Assembly: GCA_964401335.1 (NCBI GenBank)
Contig: CAYNYK010000010.1
Coordinates: 1-64,000, forward strand
Direction of reading: 5' to 3'
From: JAAYCU01 sp964401335
GTDB lineage: Bacteria > Planctomycetota > Phycisphaerae > UBA1845 > PWPN01
Length of the DNA stretch: 64,000 nt
Of this stretch, positions 17,220-25,605 are shown piece after piece; position 1 is the stretch's first letter, and every line of letters starts with the position of its first letter. The notes below the pieces were generated by a model. That model was not told the DNA's origin. It saw nothing but the letters and a program-made list of their open reading frames with translations, and ran no database searches. The position numbers and the translations under genes are program-made.

Positions 17220-17997
17220 GAGCGTCTCGCTTCCGCATTCATAAACGGACTGGACCGATCGGACCGGGGCAACAAGATTAAAGTTGACTAACCTCATGAA
17301 ATCGCGGCCGATCCTTGGCCCCTCCGTGCCTGACGAGAAACATCTCAAACTATCGGTCACTGCGCACGCATCCGCGCATCTCTTGATCTTGCAGAAGCTC
17401 ATTTCATTGCGGACTGGATTTACGGAAATTCGCAATCCAAACTTGCGTCTGCGTGCAAGGTTGATACCGCTCGTGTTTTGCTTTTCTTGTCCCTGTCCCG
17501 GTGATATGGCCGGGTAACAGGAGACGACTTTTCTTGTGCAAACATCGTGCCAGGCGACTGCGGTTCCGCCAGAATCGTCAAAATTCAAAACGGTTCGGCG
17601 TCGACGAGAAGCAACGTTCCTTGGATGCCATGATTCATGACTCGTGGCGATTCGTCGCATATTGGTGTAAACGTGTGGAGAATATGGCTTTAGATCAAGG
17701 CGTTGTTCTCCATCGCAAGCGACAAGACGAATGAGGGACAGAGCCAAGCCGGTTTTTGATATTTTCAGATTTGAGTTCGAGATGGTTTACCTGATGCGTA
17801 TGCATGGATTTTGCGCCATCATCGGATCTAAAAAGATGGGGCGGAATGCCACGAGGGTGTGGCGAATGGCCACAAAAACACGTTCCACCTACGAATGGAT
17901 ATTGGCGCGCGCGAGGAAATATAGGCCGACCATTGTAAAGAGGGGCGGCGATGGCATAGGGGGGGATAACGGTATAAATCTGTTTCAACGTGAAGAA
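17220..17997. other. Long spacer containing a sigma54 promoter
   Basis: No credible gene in about 780 bases between the sigma54 activator and the receiver-like gene. Several open frames exist, but none has a convincing ribosome binding site, domain or composition. A sigma54 promoter lies at 17537-17552 on the minus strand, and a bulged hairpin (minus-strand CCTGT-TA-CCCGG with its complement) sits close downstream of the expected transcript start, at about 17495-17520. Confidence 0.5.
17537..17552 (-). promoter_or_regulatory. Sigma54 (RpoN) -24/-12 promoter
   Basis: The minus strand reads TGGCACGATGTTTGCA, a perfect match to TGGCAC-N5-TTGC with the conserved GG and GC elements. Transcription would start near 17526, running toward the receiver-like gene whose start is about 307 nt further on. 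The gene immediately upstream encodes a sigma54 activator, which fits local control. Confidence 0.75.
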
Positions 17998-18951
17998 TTA
18001 TTTCAGGCCGTGGCGGTTCATGGTCCGCCAAAGGCTTTTACGGTCGATACCCAGCAACCGGGCCGCTTCGGTACGTTTGCCGCCGGTAACCGTCAAGGCA
18101 CGCTCGACATGCCCTCGGATAGCCTCCCGTAGCGGGAGTAACTCAGGTTGTGGCGTCGTATTTTCACAGTCCAGTATCTCGCAAGGCAAATCGTCGATGT
18201 CGATGGTTTCTCCTTGTCCAAGAACGTATGCTCGCTGGACGACGTTGGACAATTGCCTGATATTGCCGGGCCAGGAGTAGTTCATAAGGCATTCCATGGC
18301 TTGGCTGGAGATGGTTTTGACGGGCATGTGGAGCAGATCGGCAATCCGGACGAGCAGGTATTCGGTCAGCAAAGGAATGTCTTCGTTCCGTTCGCGCAGG
18401 GCGGGAATCCGAAGGCAGACCACGTTGAGACGATAGTAAAGGTCCTCGCGGAACTTGCCCTCCCGGACGGCCTGTCCCAGGTCGTAATGGCTGGCCGCGA
18501 TCACCCGGACGTCGATCGGAATCTCTCGTGTCCCGCCCACGGGGATAACCACGCGTTGCTCGAGAACGCGTAGCAGGGAACTCTGAACGGGTTCGCTCAT
18601 ATCGCCGATTTCATCCAGGAGGATGGTCCCGCCGTCAGCGGCCCGCAAAAAGCCCATGGTGGCGTGGCGCGCACCGGTAAAGGCGCCTGCTTCATGGCCG
18701 AAAAGTTCGCTTTCGAGCAGGGTTTCGTTGATGGCCGCACAGTTGACCCCGATGAATGGGTGTTCCCGCCGCCGGCTATGTTTATGCAGAATGCGGGCGA
18801 CCACTTCCTTGCCGGTTCCGGCTTCGCCCTGGAGCACGACATTCACGTCACATTGCGCCAATCGTAGGATTTGTTGGCGCAGGGCCTGCATGGGTTGCGA
18901 ATTGCCGATCAACTCTTCCGCGGTTGATTGTGGGCGGGTTGTGGTGTTCAT
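17998..18951 (-). CDS. Sigma54-dependent transcriptional activator without receiver domain
   Basis: A 317-residue enhancer-binding protein. The AAA+ domain begins almost at the N-terminus: Walker A is GEAGTGKE, the sigma54-contact loop is GAFTGAR, Walker B is GGTILLDEIGD, and an Arg-finger region is present (FREDLYYRLNV). A Fis-type helix-turn-helix closes the protein (GGKRTEAARLLGIDRKSLWRTM). The usual N-terminal receiver or sensor domain is absent, so control must come from another protein or from expression level. The ATG at 18951 has AAAGGGG upstream. It precedes the pseudo-receiver gene and the PEP-CTERM pair on the same strand. Confidence 0.93.
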   Translation of the reverse strand: MNTTTRPQSTAEELIGNSQPMQALRQQILRLAQCDVNVVLQGEAGTGKEVVARILHKHSRRREHPFIGVNCAAINETLLESELFGHEAGAFTGARHATMGFLRAADGGTILLDEIGDMSEPVQSSLLRVLEQRVVIPVGGTREIPIDVRVIAASHYDLGQAVREGKFREDLYYRLNVVCLRIPALRERNEDIPLLTEYLLVRIADLLHMPVKTISSQAMECLMNYSWPGNIRQLSNVVQRAYVLGQGETIDIDDLPCEILDCENTTPQPELLPLREAIRGHVERALTVTGGKRTEAARLLGIDRKSLWRTMNRHGLK

Positions 18952-19838
18952 GATTATATCCCCTTTGAACTCCAATAACTGTCCACGTTTCATTTACCGT
19001 ATTGCCCGAGTGATATCCTGGCATACGTGTCCGAAACCGGACCGTATTTACCGACCATATATACATCCGGCCAGGAAAACGCCGTTTCAATTCGGCGAAT
19101 CACCGACCACTCATCACGCACCACCAGATAAGCTGATAGCCAGCTTTATCTGGTAATTAAAACTATTCTTCTTCTTACCCCTAAGGCATGCCAGCCCATC
19201 TTGGCCGGTAGCCGCACTTACTTTCCCCCACTTCGTGTGCGACCACGCGCAACTTCATCCATGACGAAAAGCTGACAGGGGAGGTTGACTTGAAATCGTC
19301 AGCAACATCATCCGTACCCGTTCGTGCCCATTTGGCGGTTTTCTTTTAGCAGATATCCATGTAATTGTCAAGAGGTGAGTGGAAAAATTATCCAGTTTAT
19401 CTGGGATACCTTATTCGTGACCAATGCAGTGAAAAATATCATTTTCCTAAACCTATTACTCCACTTAGCTATTGCGTTAACTACATATTTTATAAATAGT
19501 TAAAGACATATAAAAGTTCGGGGTTTCTTCAGCGGACAGAAAAACGGCTTTTCCGGTGATAAATCCCTGTAATTACCGGACTTAGAATCATTAGAAACGG
19601 ATACGATATACTTATCTCGAATCCGAGAATCTGATGTCCGATGAGCAGTTCGTTACCCTGCGCGGGAATGGTGAGAATTCACCATAAAATACGTTAAGAA
19701 TAAATAACGGTAGTCCAATCGCCCCCCAAGTACTACGGCTGTTCATACGAAATATGCCTACCTACAATGGATGGGTCCGAACACCACTTAATGGAAAGTG
19801 CTGTTCAGGGCCTGTTTCGCGTATAACGGAGAGACACG
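18952..19838. other. Long divergent regulatory spacer with inverted repeat
   Basis: About 890 bases between the divergent sigma54 activator and Ni-SOD genes without a credible gene. It contains an inverted repeat at 19123-19154 (ACCAGATAAGCTG, 5-nt loop, CAGCTTTATCTGGT, one bulge), a related half-site at about 19392-19403 (CCAGTTTATCTG), and a short hairpin TGGTGA/TCACCA near 19670. The segment from 19360 to 19740 is AT-rich. These could be operators for either flanking gene. Confidence 0.45.
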
Positions 19839-20324
19839 ATGAGGCGCTATTTTATCACAGGTTTGGGCATGGTGGTTGCGGGTATCCTGCTCCTGTCGGG
19901 TGGAGATCGGCCGGCATGGGCCCATTGTCAGGTTCCCTGCGGGATTTATGACGATAACGCCCGAATCAGTGCCATGCTGGAGGACAGCACCACCATCGCC
20001 AAGGCGATGGGAGAGATCCAGAAGCTGGCGGAAAAGAAAGATCCGCTCAGTTTCAACCAGATGACTCGCTGGGTGATCACCAAGGAGGACCACGCCTCCC
20101 GAATCATCGACACGGTGGCCACATATTTCCTGACCCAAAAAGTCCAGGAAGTCGAGCCCGGCGCGGATGGCCATGCGGCCTATCTGGAATCTTTGGTCAC
20201 CCATCATCGGGTCATGCGTCTGGCCATGAAATGCAAGCAGACGGTGGATCCGGCCAACGCCGAGGCCCTCAAGGCCGCTATTGGCAAACTCGGCGAGATC
20301 TACCACTACGGCCATCAGCATTGA
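19839..20324 (+). CDS. sodN: Nickel superoxide dismutase with N-terminal signal peptide
   Basis: A 161-residue precursor. The Ni hook H-C-x-x-P-C-G-x-Y is visible as HCQVPCGIY at residues 29-37, giving His1, Cys2, Cys6 and Tyr9 after processing. Residues 1-28 look like a signal peptide ending in AWA directly before that His, so signal peptidase cleavage would both export the enzyme and expose the His1 amino group needed for Ni binding. In the Streptomyces type, a separate peptidase (SodX) removes a short leader; no such gene is adjacent here. The rest is the four-helix Ni-SOD fold. The ATG has GGAGA upstream. The enzyme converts superoxide to oxygen and hydrogen peroxide, here probably outside the cytoplasm. 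Confidence 0.92.
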   Translation: MRRYFITGLGMVVAGILLLSGGDRPAWAHCQVPCGIYDDNARISAMLEDSTTIAKAMGEIQKLAEKKDPLSFNQMTRWVITKEDHASRIIDTVATYFLTQKVQEVEPGADGHAAYLESLVTHHRVMRLAMKCKQTVDPANAEALKAAIGKLGEIYHYGHQH

Positions 20325-20356
20325 TCGCCGTATTCAGTCACGGCAGTCTGCATTCT

Positions 20357-21073
20357 TTACCTGCGTAGGCGTTTCAGAATAAAAACGGTTGGGGCGCCGA
20401 TATCGACGACGTGGAGACGGCCGAGGTATTTGCGGGCCGTGGGCTGGTTGTAGCCACTTTTGGCGGCGACGAACGTGACGGTCATATCCGCTTTAATGGC
20501 CGGGCCTTCGGCTACGCCGGTATCGGCATTCAGGCCGGAAGGCACATCCACCGCTACGATCAGCGGACCGCGCAGGCCGTTGATCGTTGTGATCACGGAG
20601 GCCAGAGGTTCGCGCACCTGCCCGTTAAAGCCCGTGCCCAGTAGAGCATCCACGACCACCGCGGATTTCTGCCAGCGTCGGGCGGCGGCCGCCAAGGTTC
20701 GCCGATCGTGTAATCGTCGAATAGGCAGACCCATGCGTTGAACGATGGCATGGTTGACGGCTGCGTCGCCGGTTAGATCCTCGGCCCGGCCGAAAAGGTC
20801 GATATCGACCAGATACCCGCGATGAGCCAAGTGGCGGGCGATCACAAACCCGTCGCCGCCGTTGTTGCCTTTGCCGCAGACGATGGCGATATGTTGGGGC
20901 GAGGAGCGGTCTGATTGCAGTTTCTTTAGTCTTCTTTCGATCAGATCGGCCGTGTTGCGTCCAGCGTTTTCCATAAGGACCGTACCCGGAATGCCCAACA
21001 CCTCGATGGCGTAGCGATCCACCGCCCGGGTTTCGGCAACAGACAGACGGATAGTGTTACATTTGCTCGACAT
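20357..21073 (-). CDS. nnrE: NAD(P)H-hydrate epimerase
   Basis: A 238-residue YjeF_N-type protein that repairs damaged nicotinamide cofactors by interconverting R- and S-NAD(P)HX. Signature blocks are MENAGRNTADLIERRL, IAIVCGKGNNGGDGFVIARHL, VVDALLGTGFNGQVREP, IVAVDVPSGLNADTG and MTVTFVAAKSG. The C-terminal ADP-dependent dehydratase domain found in fused forms is absent. The start is uncertain: the ATG at 21073 gives a normal N-terminus, while a TTG at 21118 would extend it. No strong ribosome binding site is seen for either. It converges with the Ni-SOD gene. Confidence 0.9.
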   Translation of the reverse strand: MSSKCNTIRLSVAETRAVDRYAIEVLGIPGTVLMENAGRNTADLIERRLKKLQSDRSSPQHIAIVCGKGNNGGDGFVIARHLAHRGYLVDIDLFGRAEDLTGDAAVNHAIVQRMGLPIRRLHDRRTLAAAARRWQKSAVVVDALLGTGFNGQVREPLASVITTINGLRGPLIVAVDVPSGLNADTGVAEGPAIKADMTVTFVAAKSGYNQPTARKYLGRLHVVDIGAPTVFILKRLRR

Positions 21074-21185
21074 GTCATCATTGTCCGGGCCGTCGTGGTT
21101 TTCTTCAAGTGATTTCAATTTGGGCTATGCGGTTTTGAGTATGTAAAAAACAACCCATCGGAATCCGTTAGGTTCACCGGTGGTT

Positions 21186-22451
21186 TTATCGAATCAGGTT
21201 CAAGCCGGCCTGAAGACGGTCGCGCACCTGTTCGTCGATTTGGAAACGCTCCCCGCTGCGCAGCCGACAGCCGACCACGGAAGCCCCGTCGGCTTGCGGG
21301 CCGAGGCGAAGCTGCGGTTTGCCGATGTCCGCGAAGTCGCAGGCATGGATCAAGGCCACCCCGCGACGCAAATCGATGCAAGCAGCGTCGGACTTGTCCG
21401 TCGCCCAGCCTGAAAAGTGGCAGGCCTCGAAAATGCTCGTGCTGTTACCCTCAAGAACGGCCTGGCTGGGCGTGCCGGGAATGGGCCAGAATCCACAGTT
21501 GGTAAATTTGACCGGTCCCCTGTTGTCGGGACCGACTTTGACGGTAGCCATGATCTGGCAGTTGGTAAACGCCAGACCGGAGTGCGGCTGGCAGGCGTCC
21601 ACCTGCACGGCGATAGGGCCGATATCCGAACCGGACTGGCTGATGACCACATTGGGCACGCCGCTTTCGCTTTTGATAAAATGCATGCCGATCTTGGGGA
21701 AGATGACGAAGCAGCCGCTCATATACTCCCAATCCGTACGCCCGATGAGGAAGCCGACAAGATTCTGCTCCAAATATTGTTTTAACGCCGACCAGCCTTT
21801 GCCTCTCGCCTTGTCATCCATGGTGCAGCGGCCCCAGGCATGAGGGTTGAAATGAACGTTTTCCACCCGCCCGATGTCCGTGCATCGATCGATGTAGATG
21901 CCGATTTTCAGCGGGCAGCCGAACAGATTGCGGATATGGTGCAGTTCATTGGGATGCGTACCGAAATCGACGGCCTTGTATGGATTAACGAGGGTCACGT
22001 TAATCACGCTGCCGTGCATGCCTTTACCCTGGATAGTCCAGGGGTAGGGCTTAACCGCCTGAGGATCCTGGTCGCGGTAGTAGATGGTCAGGCCCTTGAC
22101 CGCCGAACTTTGTTGCAGGGTAATCAAGGGCGGGGCGTCTTCGTTACCGACATTCCCGGTGGCGACGATGACCGTGCCGTGTTCGGTGTTGGCGTGGTGG
22201 GGGGCCTGCCATTCGCCGGCCAGACAGACACCGGGCGGCAGGATGAGGCTGCCGTCCACTCGATACAGCCCCTTGGGCATCAGGACCACGCCGCCACGAT
22301 CGGCCCCGGCTGCGTCCAGGGCTTTCTGTATCGTAGCGGTATCGTCGGTTTTGCCATCGGCGGCCACCCCGTGGTCTCGGACATTGAGCTGTCCAAAAGC
22401 GGCGAGGGACCAAAGCATCAACGTCACTGCCGGCCAAAGAAGGCTGTGCAT
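21186..22451 (-). CDS. Exported pectate-lyase-superfamily (parallel beta-helix) protein
   Basis: A 421-residue protein. A signal peptide (about residues 1-20, ending AAFG) leads into the N-terminal signature of the Pectate_lyase_3 group: NVRDHGVAADGKTDDTATIQ, DRGGVVLMPKGLYRV and LILPPGVCLAGEW. The rest has the short repeating strands of a right-handed beta-helix (HSGLAFTNCQIMATVKV, PVKFTNCGFWPI). The family includes polysaccharide lyases, hydrolases and phage depolymerases; catalytic residues cannot be assigned here. The ATG at 22451 is preceded by GGGAGG, so the 30-residue upstream extension is rejected. Confidence 0.88.
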   Translation of the reverse strand: MHSLLWPAVTLMLWSLAAFGQLNVRDHGVAADGKTDDTATIQKALDAAGADRGGVVLMPKGLYRVDGSLILPPGVCLAGEWQAPHHANTEHGTVIVATGNVGNEDAPPLITLQQSSAVKGLTIYYRDQDPQAVKPYPWTIQGKGMHGSVINVTLVNPYKAVDFGTHPNELHHIRNLFGCPLKIGIYIDRCTDIGRVENVHFNPHAWGRCTMDDKARGKGWSALKQYLEQNLVGFLIGRTDWEYMSGCFVIFPKIGMHFIKSESGVPNVVISQSGSDIGPIAVQVDACQPHSGLAFTNCQIMATVKVGPDNRGPVKFTNCGFWPIPGTPSQAVLEGNSTSIFEACHFSGWATDKSDAACIDLRRGVALIHACDFADIGKPQLRLGPQADGASVVGCRLRSGERFQIDEQVRDRLQAGLNLIR

Positions 22452-22691
22452 GGGAACCTCCCGTTTGAAATTACAAATAAAAATGTGACTCCGCGGCCGC
22501 AAGATAACCGAATGAGGTTTTTTCGGAAAGCCTGTGATCAATTATGCCCGGTTTTGACCGGAAGTCCTTCGCCACGCTTTCAGTTATGCTTTTGTTCTGT
22601 GGCATATTGCCGCCCGCTGGTTATCCGTTACAATAAAGGATTCGTCCCGTGGCGGGGACGCATGAAGCGGTTGGAAGCATGGAGATAAGCA

Positions 22692-23891
22692 ATGACGACG
22701 CAGGAGGTGCTCGAGCAATATTCCCGTTGTGTAATCGGCAATTATGCCCGTTTGCCGGTGGTCATCGTCCGGGCCGAAGGCTCCCAGATGTGGGACGCCG
22801 ATGGCAAGCGTTACCTCGACCTGTTCCCGGGCTGGGGTTGCAGCCTGTTGGGGCATTGTCATCCGCGAGTGGTCGAGGCCATCCGGCAACAGGTCGGCAA
22901 ACTGATCCACGTGGATAATACCTTTTATACCGAAGAGCAGGGCCGACTGGCGGAATTGCTCCACCGGCATGGCTTCGGCGGTAAGAGTTTCTTTGGCAAC
23001 AGCGGGGCCGAGGCCAACGAGGCGGCCATCAAGCTCGCCCGACGGCATGCCCCCGACGGCCGATACAAAATCATCACCATGGAACGAAGTTTCCACGGCC
23101 GAACCTACGGCGCCATGTCCGCCACCGCCCAATCAAAAACGCATCAGGGCCATGAACCGCTCGTACCCGGTTTTGTCTACGTGCCCTTCAACGACATTGA
23201 TGCAGTGGTGAAAGCCATCGATCGGGAAACAGCGGCTATTTTGGTCGAGCCGATCCAGGGCGAGGGCGGCGTGAATATCCCCGACGAAAATTATCTGCCC
23301 ACCCTGCGCGAGTTGTGCGATGAGCATCGGATGCTGCTCATTCTCGACGAGGTTCAGACCGGATGCGGACGTACGGGTACGTGGTTCGGTTATCAGCATT
23401 ATCCGATCGAACCCGACATCATCACCCTGGCCAAAGCCCTGGGCAACGGTGCGCCGATCGGGGCGATGGTGGCCCGGCCGGAAGTGGCGGATAAGATGAC
23501 CCCCGGCTCGCACGCCTCCACCTTCGGGGCTAATGCCCTGGCCGTGTCGGCGGCCATCGCCACGCTGGAAACCATCGAGCAGGAGAATCTTCTGGAAAAG
23601 ACCCGGGACATCTCGGTCTATATCATGGACAAGGCCAGTCAACTCAAGGAGCGGTTCGGTTTCATCGAGGAGGTCCGCGGCCGCGGCCTGATGATCGCGA
23701 TCGAACTGTCCTTGCCGGGTAAATCAATCGTGGCTACCGCCCTGAAAAGAGGTTTGCGGATTAACTGCACCCAGGACACGGTCCTGCGTCTTCTGCCGGC
23801 CATGACGATCACCCCCGCCGAGGTCGATGAGGGTTTTGATATCCTGACTGCCGCCATCGAGGAAACGGAACAACAATTGGTCTCTTCGTGA
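22692..23891 (+). CDS. argD: Acetylornithine aminotransferase (class III PLP enzyme)
   Basis: A 399-residue aminotransferase that makes N-acetylornithine in arginine synthesis. Diagnostic features are the phosphate-binding NSGAEAN (103-109), SFHGRTYG, LVEPIQGEGGVN, LDEVQTGCGRTG (Asp219 contacts the pyridine nitrogen) and the PLP Lys248 in LAKALGNGAPIGA. Length fits ArgD. It is directly followed by argF, whose start lies 9 nt past its stop, in the order argD-argF-rph. Other class III enzymes (4-aminobutyrate or succinylornithine) are possible by family, but the operon context favours ArgD. Confidence 0.95.
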   Translation: MTTQEVLEQYSRCVIGNYARLPVVIVRAEGSQMWDADGKRYLDLFPGWGCSLLGHCHPRVVEAIRQQVGKLIHVDNTFYTEEQGRLAELLHRHGFGGKSFFGNSGAEANEAAIKLARRHAPDGRYKIITMERSFHGRTYGAMSATAQSKTHQGHEPLVPGFVYVPFNDIDAVVKAIDRETAAILVEPIQGEGGVNIPDENYLPTLRELCDEHRMLLILDEVQTGCGRTGTWFGYQHYPIEPDIITLAKALGNGAPIGAMVARPEVADKMTPGSHASTFGANALAVSAAIATLETIEQENLLEKTRDISVYIMDKASQLKERFGFIEEVRGRGLMIAIELSLPGKSIVATALKRGLRINCTQDTVLRLLPAMTITPAEVDEGFDILTAAIEETEQQLVSS

Positions 23892-23899
23892 GGGCTGCC

Positions 23900-24853
23900 A
23901 TGCCAAGCGATATACCCGATGTCCTGAAAACGATGCGACATTTCCTGTCCATGCGCGATTATAAATCGTCGGTTATTCAGGCCCTGATCGACTTCAGTAT
24001 TCAACGTAAACAGCTTTTCAAGAGCGGCCGACTCAAACCCGTGCTTCAGGGTAAGATCCTGGCCATGCTTTTTCAGAAATCCTCGCTTCGGACCCGTCTG
24101 GGTTTCGAGGCGGCCATGCTCCAGCTTGGCGGACACGCCATTAATCTGGAAGATCATCAGGTGGGTCTGGCCAACCGTGAGGATGTCAAGGATATCGCCC
24201 GGGTCATTTCCTCCATGTGCGACGGGCTCATGGCCCGGGTATACGCCCATCAGGCCTTGATCGAGTTGGCCTCGGTCAGCACGGTGCCGGTCATCAACGG
24301 GTTGAGCGACTGGTCGCATCCTTGTCAGGCCCTGGCCGACATGATGACCATCCGGGAGCGTTTCGGCGAATGGAAGGGGCTGAAACTGGCTTTCATCGGC
24401 GATGGGAATAACGTGGCCCGTTCGCTGTGCAATGCCTGCGCGTTGCTGGGGGTTTCTTTTGCCATCGCTTCGCCGGCCGGCTATGCCTTGGATGCCGGCG
24501 TTCTGGAACATGCCCGATCGGTAGCCGACCAAACCAAGGCGACCGTGCAGGTCACCGATCAGCCGGCCGAGGCGGCCACCAACGCGGATATCGTCTATAC
24601 CGATGTCTGGACCAGCATGGGTCAGGAAACGGAGCAGGCCGAGCGCGAGAAGGCCTTCGCCGGTTTTCAGATCAACGCCGAACTGATGAAACGGGCCAAG
24701 CCGCACGCCGTGATCATGCATTGCCTGCCCGCCCATCGTCAGCAGGAAATAACCCCTGAGGTCCTGGACGGTCCGCAATCACTGGTCTTTCAGCAGGCGG
24801 AAAATCGGCTGCATTCCCAGCGGGCGTTGCTCGAGGTTCTTTTAGGCAAATGA
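23900..24853 (+). CDS. argF: Ornithine carbamoyltransferase
   Basis: A 317-residue enzyme that forms citrulline from ornithine and carbamoyl phosphate. The carbamoyl-phosphate motif is S-S-L-R-T-R (usually STRTR), the ornithine and carbamoyl-phosphate segment is DWSHPCQALADMMTI, and the C-terminal HCLPAHR motif is present. The ATG at 23900 has AGGG upstream; a GTG at 23888 overlapping the argD stop is the alternative. The rph start overlaps its stop by 4 nt (ATGA), so translation is probably coupled. Confidence 0.95.
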   Translation: MPSDIPDVLKTMRHFLSMRDYKSSVIQALIDFSIQRKQLFKSGRLKPVLQGKILAMLFQKSSLRTRLGFEAAMLQLGGHAINLEDHQVGLANREDVKDIARVISSMCDGLMARVYAHQALIELASVSTVPVINGLSDWSHPCQALADMMTIRERFGEWKGLKLAFIGDGNNVARSLCNACALLGVSFAIASPAGYALDAGVLEHARSVADQTKATVQVTDQPAEAATNADIVYTDVWTSMGQETEQAEREKAFAGFQINAELMKRAKPHAVIMHCLPAHRQQEITPEVLDGPQSLVFQQAENRLHSQRALLEVLLGK

Positions 24854-25605
24854 AGAAAAGTGGTGGTACACGTCGAATCGACGGGCGGCGGGCCAACGAG
24901 CTTCGGCCGGTGGAGATTATTCGTGGCTATACGCGTTTTGCTCCGGGATCTGTATTGATTCGCATGGGGGCGACGGCCGTCATCTGCTCGGCCACGGTGG
25001 CCGAAGAGGTGCCCGAATGGATGGCCGGCCGCGGTCGAGGCTGGGTAACCGCCGAATATGATATGCTGCCGGCCTGCACCGGCCAGCGACGGGCGCGCAA
25101 CCGTCGCGGCGTGGACGGACGCAGTGCGGAAATTCAACGGTTGATCGGGCGGGTACTCCGGGCAGTGGTCGATATGGAGCAACTGGGCGAACGGACCATC
25201 TGGCTGGATTGCGACGTACTCCAGGCCGACGGGGGCACGCGCACGGCCGCTATTACGGGTGCCTATGTGGCTCTGGTCGATGCCGTGCGCTGGCTGCTGG
25301 GGCAAAAAATCCTTCCCCGCTCGCCGATCCGCGAACCCGTGGCCGCGGTCAGCGTAGGCAAGGTTGATGGACGGATTCTGCTCGATTTGAATTACGCGGA
25401 GGATGTACGTGCCGAGGTGGACTTCAACGTTGCCATGACCGCCGCCGGTCGGTATGTTGAAATCCAGGCGACTTCCGAAGGCCATCCCTTTGCTCGGGCG
25501 GAACTGGAGCGGATGCTCCGGATGGCCCGACCGGCCATTGGACGGTTGATCGCGGAGCAGAAACGGGCCTTGGCCCGGCGCTTGCCTTGCGGGAATCGAA
25601 CATGA
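24850..25605 (+). CDS. rph: Ribonuclease PH
   Basis: A 251-residue phosphorolytic 3'-to-5' exoribonuclease that trims tRNA 3' ends. Conserved segments include VLIRMGATAVICSATVAEEVPE, GRGRGWVTAEYDMLPACTGQR, IWLDCDVLQADGGTRTA and LLDLNYAEDVRAEVDFNV. Length is normal for the family. Its start overlaps argF and its stop overlaps the next gene (ATGA at 25602-25605), so it sits in the middle of a tightly packed operon. Confidence 0.96.
   Translation: MKKSGGTRRIDGRRANELRPVEIIRGYTRFAPGSVLIRMGATAVICSATVAEEVPEWMAGRGRGWVTAEYDMLPACTGQRRARNRRGVDGRSAEIQRLIGRVLRAVVDMEQLGERTIWLDCDVLQADGGTRTAAITGAYVALVDAVRWLLGQKILPRSPIREPVAAVSVGKVDGRILLDLNYAEDVRAEVDFNVAMTAAGRYVEIQATSEGHPFARAELERMLRMARPAIGRLIAEQKRALARRLPCGNRT

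Noticed and set aside
17298..17747. N-terminal extension of the pseudo-receiver frame
   Set aside because: The extension crosses the sigma54 promoter, and its composition is unlike the protein downstream; no domain can be seen in it.
17731..18132. 133-codon plus-strand frame at the end of the sigma54 activator
   Set aside because: It is mostly antisense to the conserved helix-turn-helix region of a clearly real gene.
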